From contig JAFEUB010000736.1 in NCBI GenBank assembly GCA_024529925.1, positions 1,638,501-1,702,500 on the forward strand: a stretch of DNA of 64,000 nt, read 5' to 3'. The notes beneath the pieces were generated by a model. It made no database searches. It saw nothing but the letters and a program-made list of their open reading frames with translations, and was not told the DNA's origin. The DNA comes from Ophthalmolycus amberensis (Eukaryota; Chordata; Actinopteri; Perciformes; Zoarcidae). Both the position numbers and the translations under genes were made by a program. This document shows, in pieces, positions 14,001 to 25,700 of the stretch (positions are counted from its first letter, which is position 1; every line of letters begins with the position of its first letter).

Positions 14001-17000
14001 GACAGACATCAGCTGAGCATGTTGACAAAGAAACAGGCTCCAACTCAGAGAACTGCTTCAGTCACACTTTGGACAGCTCAAATATAACTATCTGCATCAC
14101 CGAAGCTCCTCGTGAGAACTTTTCAGACCTGGAAAATGTTGAATTGGGCGCAGATTCAGAGGCTGAAATGAGACCATGGATTGCTAGGGAATATATCGAA
14201 GAGAGCGTAAGCATTATGAACGAAGAAGAGGATTACAGAGACATGCCGCCTCCACCCAATGATTGTCCAAGTGACCTTGATGTGCAGGAGGAGATGGATC
14301 AGTCGTATCCACAGCTAGACAATTTCAGCTCAGTAGATTTTCCTAGTCCTCCACCAAGCATAGACCTTGATGTGCAAGATGATAAATTGGAGAGTTTAGA
14401 CGACTCTTTTCCTAGCCCTCCACCATCTGTTATAGAGGCAGAGGAGTTTATTAGTCACATTAATCTAGAAGACTTTATTGCTAGCACTGAGACAGAGTCG
14501 TATATTTCCCCAACTCACAACGCAGATGTCTCAGAGCCACCTCTGCAAGAATTACCACCTGCTACAACTCAAAGTAAAGGGATCTCAGCCAATCTGAACC
14601 TTCCCTCTGTGCACATAACCTCCGCCGATGAGAGCGACCTTGCATCCAATATAGAAAAACAGGATGAACATAATAATCTCTTCCAGAAAACATCATCTGC
14701 CTCCCCATCTTCGCCCCAAGTTCCCCCCAACAATCTCCCAGAATTACTGATTTCTGAGTGGAAAGATTTGGATGAGGAGCCCCTGGAAGATTTTGAAAAA
14801 CTGGAACAACTGTGTTGCATATCTGAGGACGAGGAGGACTCTCTGGGCGACCTTTTTCTGGGGAACCTAGAGCTCCTGGAGTCTTTGAAGAAAACACCTG
14901 AGCAGAAGGGCAGCAGTGTTGGTGATAGCGATACATGTTGCACCTCGACTCCTGAGGGGAGCAGGGTGGATTTGAAGGAGGATCGGATCTCTGATAAATC
15001 TGACAAACCAGCAGAATCTGCACCCCAGCTGATCCTGGACTCTGAAGAGGAGAAGAATGACGGACAGAGATCATCAGGCCAAACGCCTGGTGTCAAAGAT
15101 ACGGGCTCTCTCTCTAAGATGACAACAAAGAATGGCCTCATGATGCAGGTGAGCATGTTTTTTTGGTGTTTTGTTTGTTGTAAAGGTGCTCCTTATATTA
15201 CCTACTGAATTTATTCAATCTGTATTGTTTTGTTCTGCTGCTTCAGGTGTGTGAGGAGAGGCTGCAGTTTTCCCTCAGTGAAAATGTGAAAACAAATGTG
15301 CTCTGGGGGTCGACTGTTAAAGACACAGTGACGCTCCGGCCCTGGGGGGAACAAATCACGGAGAGCAGCAGTGAGCTGGTCACTGTCTTAGAACAACAAG
15401 AGGATGAAAGGTATGAAGAAGTCTGAACTTGGAAATCTGAGTTTATGTTAAATGGTCGATTCACACAAATTATAAAAAACATCAGCACATATTTACTTAC
15501 TTTCCACTCGTGGTATTTAGAGGCCTCAAAGTCCTGAAACATTTATTTTATTCACAAAAATGATCCTCATTAGTGACCTCATGGGCTCAGTAGTGTGCAG
15601 CCATACAGATAATTTGGGTTTTATTTGCCCAACTTTTGAGATATTTGTTTGCCTTTATGGTGGGGATGAATGGATTTCATTTGCAAATCCATCTCTCTTT
15701 AGATGCAGTGTCCCTGTTACTTTGGATAGTCTGAAAGACCACACTGCGACATATTTTCAGAGGGACTCTTTTTTTTTTTGTTGTTGTAGAAAGTAGTTCC
15801 ATTGGAAACTTTTGACAGCAACATCTGTGGATTAAACTAACGGAGATACTACATACAGTACTATTTAAATGTCATTTTCAAAGCTGCGAGCACAAAAATG
15901 AAATGAAAAAGAGATGAATAATACAAAACATGGACACATAAAAACAAAGCTATCTGCATGGCGAGATACCACAAGGGGTAAGGGAAAAATATATGATATT
16001 TTGGTGATCTGTCTTTTATATTCATGTTTTAATTAATTGTTTTGTTGTTGTTGAAGCCAAGAGAAGCATGAAAGTTCCCCCAGCATTCAACCCCACACCG
16101 AATCTGATGAAACTGAAGCTGAGCCGCTCACTGTGATTGAACAACCTGAGGTCCCAACCCCTCAGCCGACTGCAAACCAGGCAATGAAAGGTACCTTCAT
16201 GTTGCACTTATTGCTGATATTCATGACTGAGATCATTGAATACAATCTTTTACTTTTTTACTTGATTTTGTGACAAAGTTTGTTCCACCATGCCTAGCCA
16301 CACACTAGTTTATGGTGAGTTAAGGCCTTACCCAAGTTATGGATGGACCAAACGCTATTCGAAGGGGAAACAGACTGCAGCAAAATAGTTTTATTGGCAG
16401 ACAGTGAAGACAGATTGGAAAAAGATCTATCTATTTTGTATTGTGTTTTTATTTGTTTGTTTGTTTTAGGACCAGGAAAACAAAGAAAATTTAAAACTCG
16501 AGTCCATAATTAAGATAATATCTTCAATCTTAAGAAAAAATGAAAACTGGTCTTCCTGTAGAGGGTCTGCAAACTTTTATCCAAATCTTTAAAGAGTTTT
16601 CTGACTGGGAAGAGGTGAACACTCTGGTCAGGTACCTCTCATATCTAACGTCTCTTCTCTATTCTCATTTTCACAGCAAAACTAGCTCGTCTCTCGCTCA
16701 CCCTCCCTCCTCTCGCTCTGACTCTTCCCCTCACCCCCACTGGTAAAGGAGGTTTTGGGGACGGTGCGATTGGAAATCGGATCGGAAGACGGAGATGTTT
16801 GCCCTCAGGAAGCGACCCTGACGACGAGGAGGAGGATGAGCAGGAGGACGAAAGCTCCCAGAGGATAATTGTTGTCACAGAAACAGATGTGGACAAACGT
16901 GTCGGTCTGAGGAGTCTGCTGAAATCACCCAAAGAGCCGATGGACAGAGAGCGGGACAGAGGAAGAAATGTGTCCTTTTTTGATGATGTCACGATTTATC

Positions 17001-18991
17001 TTTTTGATCAGGTATCTCCCAGTCTTTCAATGATTGATTCATAGGAGACTTTTTTTAATATCATAAAAGGAAGCCTGACTGTACTTCTTCATTACAACAG
17101 GAAACTCCGACCAATGAGTTGAGCAGTTCGGCGCCCACAAGTCCAGCCCCAGTGTCCGTCAAAAGCACCAAGCTAGATTTGCGTGGTAAGATCATAAACA
17201 TTTTAAACATCCAATCATCTCACTTTCATGATGAGACGCAGAATGAGGAGGTGACATTTTTATGGCACTGTCGGTCAATCGTCCACCATTTTTACCATTA
17301 TATGTTGTACAGGAAGTCATGGTCCCCAGAGGACAACTCCTCCTGACTTTGGTGATCTCCTGACTTTTCCTCTAGCGCCACCAGCAGGTTAACATTTGTG
17401 TTCATCTGTCATGATGATGGTACACACATTATGGATGGATCATCTCAGGATGAATTGTAATCACTCGGCCAAATACCTGCAAAAAAAAGAAGACATTACC
17501 GTCGTCCTCGGCTCTATGTTGTGTTTTGTGCTAATTAACCCATGTTAGCATGCTCACATGCTAAACCAAGATCGGGAGCATGGTAAACATTATTCCTCAG
17601 CAGGTTAGCAGTGTGCGCCTTTTAGCACGCCAACGTTAGCATTTAGCTCAATACACTGCTGGGCCTGAGAGCAGCATCACAGAACAGCATGCTGTAGACT
17701 CCTCTTATCAGACTACAGATAATGTGCATAAGTCTGACATATGTTTCTTTTTATACGTGTTCATCACTCAGTCCCCACCTTGAGCCGGAGAAGGACGAAA
17801 TACAATCTGACAGACACTAACTCATCCCCACCCACCGAAATGGAAAAACCCCTGTTCAACAATCTCCTCTCAAAACATGCAGCCAAAATTAATCTTCTAT
17901 AATTATCCCCCTCGACACTGTGACATGTAAAACTGAGCAGCGACATAAATCCTGCACTCAACAATGCAAGCCTAAGCTATGTTTCCCAACACATTTTCAT
18001 TTGCTCTCTGGACTTTGCTCTGTCCATTTTGGACGCTGATTACCTCATTTCAAAGAATAATGAAAGTTAGGGCTGTGTGCACACATACAGAAATGCAAAA
18101 ACTCCAAAATTAGATGCTTTCATGATCTTTCGTAGCCTTAAGAGTTGACACTTCAAAGCCTTGAAAGAAGAGGATGTGTCCCTTTGAGCTATTTTTCACT
18201 AAAAACTGCATCGCTTCAGTATGATTATATTATTAGATATAAAACATTAGTTCATTTTCTGACTTGTCATTGGTTTGGTGCAAATGATAATATCTTCCTC
18301 TGTTTGTTTTGAAGAAACGTGCCGCAGTCATTTATTCGATAGATAGGCTAGATAGACTGGGGGGTGGGGGGGAGTGAGAGGGGGACAACATGCAGCAAAG
18401 GACCACAGGTTTGATTCCAACCTGGGCCGCTGTGCTAAGGACTGGTACATGGGGGGCCCGCTTTACCATGTGACCTGGGTGCCCCCATGTGTCCCAGTCA
18501 TGATGGATTATGAGACAACAGGCCCCGGGGCAGAGACATGTAAAAGGTCCCCCAAAATAACATTTATTTTTACAATCAACACTTGAAATGATGAAGGCAG
18601 AACGTGGCTATTTAGTTCATACTGGAGATTTGATTCTGGTTTAAATAACTTTTCTCATTTTATGCTGTGCAGCTGCAATCTGATGGAAAGAAAAATGAAA
18701 ATAATCATCAACATAATAATAATGATTAATATTCTGATGAGGATCTGGAGCAAAACAAACCCAATCAGGACTTTCCCTACTTTTAACTGAGTTGTAATGA
18801 AATGAAGCTGACTGGGGGTTCACATAGTGCTTGATTTTGTTTTTTCCTTTCCACCAGGGTCAAACACCAAGAGCAAAGATTCAAAAAGGAAAGAGGATTT
18901 ATCAATCAAACCGAGGTCGCCCGTGGGGGCCAAAACAGTGACATCATCGCGCTTCACTGTCAGCCCTGCCAACGACCCCCACTCGGCGTGA
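2122..18991 (+). CDS. lmtk3: Lemur tail kinase 3 (LMTK3-like), 5' exon missing
   Basis: Membrane-anchored kinase of the LMTK family, which acts on endosomal and neuronal trafficking and binds protein phosphatase 1. Exons: 2122-2252, 2652-2799, 3648-3721, 3944-4062, 5100-5187, 7154-7302, 7431-7515, 7715-7836, 8567-8716, 8824-15148, 15247-15410, 16057-16190, 16677-17011, 17101-17185, 18858-18991. All join in phase and give 2746 residues from the first exon seen. Order: transmembrane segment (starts YVVILISCSGLV, ends in TCLCCKRG), kinase domain, acidic tail, then a PP1-docking-like NVSFFDDVTIYLFDQETPTNEL region and the end SSRFTVSPA. The tail start carries VPVISARSPSLASEYYIRL, which I recall as nearly identical in human LMTK3; the LLKSP stretch before the PP1 motif also fits LMTK3 rather than AATK or LMTK2. 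Human LMTK3 is about 1,460-1,490 residues, so this one is much longer. The start codon and signal peptide exon were not found. 3' UTR follows, with poly(A) signals at 20274 and 20320. Confidence 0.9.
3648..8905 (+). CDS. lmtk3: lmtk3 protein kinase domain exons
   Basis: Kinase domain spread over seven exons and the start of the large exon. Visible landmarks in order: glycine loop IGHGWFGKV across the 3721/3944 junction; catalytic lysine in AVVKEL (exon 3944-4062); hinge-like MEFCQLGDLKRYL across 5187/7154; catalytic loop YIHSDMALRN across 7302/7431; metal-binding GDYG in exon 7431-7515; activation segment EDYYLTPDKLWIPLRWIAPELL from 7715; WSLGVVIWELFEFG from 8567; and SCWLPPSQRPS early in the large exon. 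The catalytic loop has HSD instead of HRD, and DYG replaces DFG. I recall the same changes in mammalian LMTK3, so they are a family feature and not decay. Lysine and both aspartates are present, so activity is plausible. Confidence 0.9.
4811..5043 (+). repeat. TATC microsatellite with a higher-order period
   Basis: Tetranucleotide (TATC/TCTA) tract in an lmtk3 intron, about 60 bp before the exon at 5100. It is interrupted by TATATATC (4849 and 4937) and by triplets of CGATCTAT (from 4888 and from 4972). The same interruptions recur 84-88 bp apart, so part of the array was copied as a block. Long open frames through it (SIYLSIYL-type) are artefacts of the period. A CA/TA tract lies just upstream at 4580-4620. 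Confidence 0.95.
5614..6797. mobile_element. Non-autonomous hAT-type DNA transposon with 8-bp target duplication
   Basis: 1184-bp element in the lmtk3 intron between exons 5100-5187 and 7154-7302. The left end reads CAATGGCGGCTGGT and the right end is its inverse, CAGTGGCGGCTGGT read inward (one mismatch in 14). Identical 8-bp direct repeats CTCCTATT flank it at 5606-5613 and 6798-6805; 8-bp duplications and CA-TG ends are typical of the hAT superfamily. It has no transposase frame. Inside are a poly-A/AT-rich stretch, a 28-bp tandem repeat (about 5819-5874) and a 38-bp imperfect inverted repeat (5893-5930 with 6034-6071). It would have been mobilised by a transposase encoded elsewhere. Confidence 0.88.
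8824..15148 (+). CDS. lmtk3: lmtk3 giant tail exon
   Basis: One uninterrupted exon of 6325 bp, starting after the AG at 8822-8823 and ending before GTGAGC at 15149. It carries the end of the kinase domain and about 2,000 residues of tail. The tail is acidic and rich in Ser, Thr, Glu and Pro, with no second folded domain that I can recognise. It holds several short linear motifs: an early Glu/Asp run, proline-rich stretches near residues encoded at 9900-10020, three copies of an arginine-serine motif each followed by FLTEI (10424-11128), and two FPSPPPS repeats near 14340 and 14410. Several long antisense open frames exist opposite this exon but follow from its codon composition. Confidence 0.9.
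17345..17702 (+). repeat. Dispersed fish repeat with GTTAGCATG motifs
   Basis: Intronic lmtk3 sequence that resembles a repeat I recall as common in percomorph genomes. It begins around TGGTGATCTCCTGACTTTTC with the CTAGCGCCACCAGCAGGTTA segment, passes through several GTTAGCATG/GCTAA motifs, and ends near AGCATGCTGTAGACT. A related copy in the opposite orientation lies at about 47543-47880 in this window. I cannot assign a class. Confidence 0.6.
18361..18488 (-). mobile_element. tRNA-derived SINE remnant
   Basis: Read on the minus strand it runs from GGGGCACCCAGGTCACATGG through TAAAGCGGG and a GGTTGGAATCA box to CTTTGCTGCATGTTG and a pyrimidine-rich tail. The GGTAAAGCGGG and GGTTGGAATC stretches look like decayed A and B boxes of a tRNA-type RNA polymerase III promoter. 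I recall closely similar elements scattered through percomorph genomes. It lies in the last lmtk3 intron. It is not an intact tRNA gene: the acceptor and anticodon arms cannot be drawn. Confidence 0.6.
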
Positions 18992-20345
18992 TGTTTCATG
19001 TCGTGGGAACCTTTAGAGCTGAACCCTCTTGGACTGGCCAGTGAATTAACCACAACAACCAGCCATTCACCCAGAGGCTATTTTTTTATTGAAGAGGCAT
19101 CTTAAAGAATGAGACTCCCGTTCTAAAAGCTGGACACATTCCAGGTTTTACCAGCGACAGGATTTTGTATGACAGGGGTTGTTATGCTCCTGCCTGCCAC
19201 TATTTACAGAGTTTATTCATAGCCTTCAGCTGCAAAAGTCTTTGGAAAAGGCAGCATATGCTAGGAGAAGAGGAGCCCGGAGCTTTTCAAAATCGGAAAA
19301 CAGATTCGACAGCTATGCAGTGCAGTCTTGCTGTGTACCAGCTTACCTTCTCTTTTTCTTCTTCATTCTGTTGTATTGTTCCCCAGATGTGCGGGGAATG
19401 CACTTTCTTTGGTCATTCATCTGTATATGTAAACACTTGGATTCCAGTCCTCTCTTTATTAAAGAAGTTTTTCATTGCAGTCAGTCAGTTGTTGTTGTCG
19501 GCAGCTGTTTGAAACAGAAATCGATGGACTCCTGTATTTGAGAATACTCATTTGCATTTGTACAAATGTCATAATACAAGTGAATCCAATATCATTTTAC
19601 AGCTGTTTACTTTTAGATGTATCCTTAGACTGCACGAAAAATGAAACAAGCTATGCTTCTTTGTACTTTTAGTTCTAAAAAGATTTCTCTTATGTTATTC
19701 ATTTAAATTATAGATATTTATTATATTCTTTTAATTATTTATGTAAAGCCAGTTTTTATGCAATATTTTATTTATTTATTAATCTGTTTATTTATTTGCT
19801 TTCTGCAATTAACATATATTAGCGTAGCTATAATTTGTTTGGGACTGAATGCATCTAGGTTATACCTTCTCTAAGATCTTCATAACAAATGAATCTAAAT
19901 ATTTTCCCAAACGTGTTAATTGCTAAAAAGGTATTTTGTATAATTTTACTTGTTAATATATGCCGATCTGTATCGAACTATGTCCTGTAAAGTGTCATTA
20001 TTTTTCCAATGTCTAGGAATTTTTAGCTGTCTTGTCATTATTTTACCTTGTTTAAAGACCGTTAATGTAGCTTAGCATGAAAAATCAAAGCCTTTCAACA
20101 GTAAATAACTCCATTTGTTTGTGTATCTGTTAATTTACCCCATTTTCTACTAATAACAGTTCATCCTGCAGTCGAGGTCCAACTAGTCCATTTGTTTAGT
20201 CTGTTTAAATGTTGGTTTAAAACCTGTATTGTTTAAAGAACGGTTTTCAAGGGGTAATGTATAAACAAGGGGAAATAAAAACTACAAAATGTGAACCTCT
20301 TATTGAACTGTTTCATGAAAATAAATTGTTTTGTTTTGTAATTGT
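18992..20345 (+). other. lmtk3: lmtk3 3' UTR
   Basis: Sequence after the lmtk3 stop codon, AT-rich, with many ATTTA and TTTATTTA motifs between 19690 and 19800 that could act as AU-rich instability elements. AATAAA poly(A) signals stand at 20274-20279 and 20320-20325, so the transcript probably ends near 20340. No convincing open reading frame. Confidence 0.7.
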
Positions 20346-20504
20346 AAAGCGCTCTATTTATAACTCAGAAGACTCGTGTATCTCCTGCTGAAACACCTGT
20401 TTGTGCAGCTTATTGACTTTGAGCTGTCTGGGTTGGGGAGTGAACATCATTGAAATATATTTATGCATCGCTAATCTCTGCAAGAATTGGTTATGGCTGT
20501 GTGG

Positions 20505-21741
20505 TGTATGGCTAAATGTGTGCTGTCAGACCTGGATGTTATTCAGGCTGGTGCTCTGAGGGTTTGCTTAGGGGTCAGTGAAAATAGCACCAGTGTTCCT
20601 CAAGTTGAGCGGGAGAAGCGCCGCTGTAGCTCTGCAGGAAACAGCTGATGGCCAATAACTGGATAAATCTAAGGGGTCACAAACATGTCATCAAGAGGTT
20701 ATTTGGGGCCTGTTGGTCGAGGGGGAAAGTACGAAAAACATGTTTTGGGTGGGTAGGCAGAACAAATGAAAGTTAATGAAATAGAGTTTTGTCTAATGTC
20801 AACCTGTGAGACCGGATTGAATGCTGCAAAATGCTTGTGTGGAGCTACTGAATATTAAGCACAGAAATAAATCAGCAGATCTATTTCAGGAATATTACAG
20901 TTATAATGACAGACTGTATAGTGATTACATGCAGCTTTTTACAGACATCCACTCCAGGATCTACTTACAGGGGTAAAGAGGCCGCAGTAGACTTAATGTC
21001 AGAGGAAAATATAGTCATTGTAATCAGTGTCAAGAAACGACAGAAGAACACGTCCTGGTTTCATAAAGGGAATATAAAGACAAAAGAAGGTGTAGGACTA
21101 CAGAGGAGAGATCTGCAAGACGTGATTGAGGATGGGGACATGGTGGAGGGGAGAAAATGGATGTTTATGTCTTTGAAAACAACTGGACTATGGACAAGGC
21201 TGAAAGAAAATAAGATAACAGTGGAAGATTAAATCCATTAGGAGGCAGTAGCTGAAAAAAACAAAACAATAAACAACAATAAATGCGTTTGGAGGTGGAG
21301 GGGAATAGGAGCAGAAGCGTGGTCTTAACAGTTCCCTCTATTTAAAGCACACGAATGGAAAGTGGGAGTTTTGTGAAGAAGAAGAAACTGTGGACCATGT
21401 TTTATTGTTCTTTCAGAACTACGATTCAGTGAGAGACGTTTTTAAAAGTGGAATAAGAGAAAATATCAGTATTGTACAAAAGAAAAGTTATATTGACAAA
21501 TGGTGGAAACTTCTTCTAGAGTATTTAGTGTCCACAAGACTAATGAAGATAATTTAAGACTTTTTTTTTCTTTCATCCGTTTCCTTCAGTTTGGTTAATT
21601 ATTTTCTTTTCTTTGTTTAGTTGTCGGATTAGAGAAAGAGTAACGTTAGGTCCTGAGTCCACACTCCAGATCCGTGGGTGGCGGTAATGCACCATGAAGC
21701 TGTTGGCCAACCGCCATTAAAAGCAAAAGAAGAATAAGAAG
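20505..21741 (+). mobile_element. Degraded I-clade-like LINE remnant (3' part)
   Basis: Decayed 3' portion of a non-LTR retrotransposon. Conceptual translation near 20520-20760 gives DVIQAGALRVCLG and then, after a frame change, NNWINLRGHKHV and CFGWVGRTNES, which match the C-terminal part of jockey/I-type LINE polyproteins known from fish. Further down, 21340-21440 gives NGKWEFCEEEETVDHVL, the usual terminal zinc-knuckle-like C..C/EHVL segment. The 3' end reads GGTGGCGGTAATGCACC, then GTTGGCCAACCGCCATTAAA, then a GAA-rich tail, as in fish I-type LINEs. Stop codons and frame changes break it. It ends about 17 bp before the PRPF31 promoter motif. Confidence 0.7.
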
Positions 21742-21757
21742 GCGGAGAAGTGTATTG

Positions 21758-21776
21758 ACTTCATTTCCCATGAAGC
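21758..21776 (+). promoter_or_regulatory. ZNF143/THAP11-like site at the PRPF31 promoter
   Basis: ACTTCATTTCCCATGAAGC closely resembles the vertebrate SBS element (ACTACAnnTCCCAnnATGC type) bound by ZNF143 and THAP11 at housekeeping promoters. It lies upstream of the inferred 5' noncoding exon of PRPF31, which ends at 21957 before GTAAGT. No TATA box is evident nearby. Match is by eye. Confidence 0.5.
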
Positions 21777-22706
21777 AGTTCGAAGGTTTCTACGTATATA
21801 GTCTGCGTCAAACGATTTAACCAGTACGCCACAGGCAGACGAGGAAAACATCGCTTGAAGAAGTCGTTTTTACCTTAAAACCGAAGAAGCTCTTGGAGCC
21901 TTCTGAGGGCGTTTTTATTTTAGGCTCTTTGGGCAACCAGAGTGTGAAGCCTAAAGGTAAGTTTGTGTTTCTTATAAAGCGTTTAGTCACATGACCGACT
22001 GCGTGTAGCCAACGGTAGCTAACGTTAGCTCAAACATCCCCAGTCACACATGTTTTGCTCACAATAAATCTCATTTGAATAGTTTGTAATAAGTTATAGC
22101 TACGATTAGTCGCATGATTGATTCGTATTTGCCTGTTAATTCAGTTACCAGCGTTGGGTAAAATGGCGAACAAACACAAATAACGTTAGCAAGAGCACAA
22201 CGCGTTGTCTTGGATTGCTTGTATTGTTTAGTGAAGGCCCAAACTATAATTAAACCGAATAACGTTAAGGAGAAACTAGCAGTTATGATGCTACTCCCAG
22301 TCAAACAGCGATGTCCCATATGTTTTGCTTGTTAACCCTTAAAATTAAGCAATGTGTAGCCTAGTTGTGAGGTCGTGGCCTTAGTTGTTAGCAGAACAAA
22401 ACGAAAATTATTTTGAGAAACTAATGTTTCATGTTGCTTTACTGCTTTTATGTAATTTAAGTTCTTATAACTGATCAGTGCTGTGAATAACTTAATTTCC
22501 TTCAGCTATAACAAAACAATATTACTTAAAATCAGAACAGAAAGAGAACATTTTTGGGAATTTCAGACGCCATTCAGTCTTGTTGTAGATGTTATATTAG
22601 AAAGATTAAAACTGTGACACAACCAGTAACGCTCAACACTCTGGGGGTCTATCGGATTCATTTTGTCCTCCTTAAATGTCCTCGCACTCTCTGCTGCTGG
22701 TTGCAG

Positions 22707-25700
22707 ATGTCTCTGGCGGATGAGCTCCTGGCAGATTTGGAGGAGGCTGCAGATGAGGGGGATGATGGATTGTATGCTCTGGAAGAGGAGGGGGGTGAAA
22801 GTGATGGAGAAGTAACACAGGTAAGGACAGATGGAGGACTGGAAGACATCCCAGAGGAGATGGAGGTGGACTACAGCAAAGCTGAGAGTGTTGCGTCCAT
22901 CGCCAAGCTCCGCAATAGCAAACAGGTGAGTTGTATCATATGAGAGCGCTTTTCAAGCAGATCTTCTGTTTTGCTCTTTCCCCATGTAATCTTAATTTTC
23001 GTCGACAGTTTTCAGAGATTATGGACAAAATTACGATGTATAGTGGAAAGCAGCGCAAGAACTCGGAGGGTGAGTGTGACCTGTTGACATGGTCTGTTGT
23101 ATTTGTTCCTCACAGCATTTAATCACGTTTGAATATAAACCAAGAATCTGAATAAAGTTGGAATGATTTTGTTGTGTTTTTTTTTTTTTTTTTCTTTTAG
23201 TCTCGGGTCCATTCGAGTCTGACCCAGAATACAGACTGATTGTCGTAGCCAATAACCTCACAGTGGAGATCGACAACGAGCTCAGTGAGTTGGGCGTTCA
23301 AGCTTGGTTGAATAAAACTCAAAATATAAAGCGTTTAATGTTGTTCTGCTCCAGATAACAACTTTTTTTAACTTGTGTTTCAGGTATCATTCACAAGTTT
23401 ACTCGGGACAAGTACTCCAAGAGGTTCCCAGAGCTCGAGTCTTTGGTCCCGGATTCTCTGGATTACATCCGCACAGTCAAAGTGAGATGTTTACGTATTA
23501 TGCTTTTATACCAAACATCCCCTTTTCAAAATAAATGTACGATGACCAGAGTTGCTTTTGCTGCACTTTAGATTATTTGTATCTTTTTATTGACACTTTG
23601 TAGTTATAATTGAATGTATGGTTACACATCTGCAAGGGTTTGTGTCATCACAAGTGTAGTGTTGAAGAAATTACACTGATGACTTAATGGGTTAAAGAAA
23701 ATGTATATATAACTAAAAAGGCAGAGACCTAGTCTATTATCTCAAATGTGGTTTCAGCATCTCATATTCTCGGTTTGTGCTTCCTGCTCAGGAACTGGGG
23801 AACAATCTGGAGAAATGCAAGACCAATGAAACTCTGCAGCAAATCGTCACCAATGCCACTATTATGGTTGTCAGTGTCACAGCCTCGACCACACAGGGGT
23901 GAGTCCACAGACATCTGGGTTTCATCGCTCTCATCCACGAGACGTCTGAGCGTCACCATTTCAATGCTTATCATTAGGTTGACTTTGTGTGTTTTCATGG
24001 TTTTAGGACACTGCTGAGTGAGGATGAACTGAAGCAACTGGAGGAGGCATGTGACATGGCTCTGGAGCTGAACCAGTCCAAACACAGGATATATGAATAT
24101 GTAGAGTCCAAGATGTCATTCATTGCCCCAAATCTGTCCATCATTGTTGGAGCGTCAACGGCTGCCAAGATCATGGGTGAGCGCTGGAAAAAGATTAGTT
24201 TTAGACTGAAATTGTTTAGAATCTTTGATATTCTAATAAAATATGTCTTGTTATCCCGCTCACGTTCTCTCTCTGGTTTCCCCTCCGCTGCAGGTATCGC
24301 TGGCGGCCTCACTAACCTCTCCAAGATGCCCGCCTGTAACCTGATGCTGCTGGGAGCTCAGAGGAGAACACTGTCTGGCTTCAGCAGCACCTCCCTGCTG
24401 CCCCACACTGGCTACATCTACCACTGTGATGTTGTGCAGTCACTACCACCCGTCAGTAAATATATCAACACAAACATATTGCAGGCTTTTCTTTTTGTGT
24501 ACGTTTGAATCAGAACGGGGGCCGTGTAGCTCATGCTCGTCTTCCATCTTGTGTCTTCAGGACCTCAGGAGGAAGGCAGCTCGTCTGGTGTCTGCAAAAT
24601 GCACTCTGGCTGCCCGAGTGGACAGTTTCCATGAGTGTGCAGTTGGCAAGGTGACTGTCCAAATGGGAGCACATACACATTATTGCTGAATTTAAAATAA
24701 ACCTTGTACAAACGGGCTAAATTCTCTAATATTTTCGTGCCCTCTTTTACATATAACTAGCCTCAACCATTGCTATATAGTAGTGATTACGCCTCTGACA
24801 CTGTCAAGAAATTAACAGTTTTTTAATATTTAGCTTTTGAAAGAAGTTATATTAATTAAAGAAAGCAAATATTTTCCTTTGCAGGTTGGCTACGATCTAA
24901 AAGAAGAAATCGAGAGGAAGTTTGATAAATGGCAGGAGCCTCCGCCAGTGAAGCAGGTCAAGCCGCTGCCAGCCCCTCTGGATGGACAGAGGAAGAAGAG
25001 AGGAGGACGGAGGTACACGTCCTGTCGCCTGAACAGGCCACCGATTTAGAGAAAAGTGTTGTGCAATGCTTGAAGTACAAATTAATTGATTAATGCAGCT
25101 TTTATTTCAAGTCAAACATTCTGCAACATCGGAACACTGAGAAACAAAACGAAGCGCACGGAGCAGGAATACGCTCACACAACTTGCAAAGTTAAGAATA
25201 TCACATCAACTAAATGTTTATACAGCATAACCAACTCCTCTGCTCTCATCATTTCTCCTGAAGGTATCGAAAGATGAAGGAGCGTCTCGGACTGACTGAG
25301 ATCAGGAAACATGCCAACAGAATGACCTTCGCAGAGGTCTGTACTTATTTCTTATATCGCTCAACTCTTATGATCCAAGTTGTGCTTCTAATTTAGCCAA
25401 TAATATGTTGCATATCAATACTGTTGTCTGACTGTGATCAATATTAGTTATTTGGCTTTCAAATCTAATACTCAAGGAATGTGTTTTACTTATATGCTCA
25501 CATGCTATACAATTAATTATTATGACTTTTTTCCGACACGCTATACTATGACTTTTTTTCCGACACATTTTTAGGACCTATTACAGAGCTTAATTTGTGA
25601 TGTTGTTTTTCAGATTGAAGACGATGCGTATCAGGAGGACCTGGGTTTCAGTCTGGGTCAGCTGGGAAAGAGCGGGAGTGGACGTATCAGGCAGGCTCAA

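Noticed and set aside
9000..15100. Antisense frames opposite the lmtk3 tail exon (up to 195 codons)
   Set aside because: Arise from the Glu/Ser-rich sense codons; no splice or family evidence.
18361..18488. Functional tRNA gene on the minus strand
   Set aside because: Box-like motifs exist but no cloverleaf can be folded; better explained as a tRNA-derived SINE.
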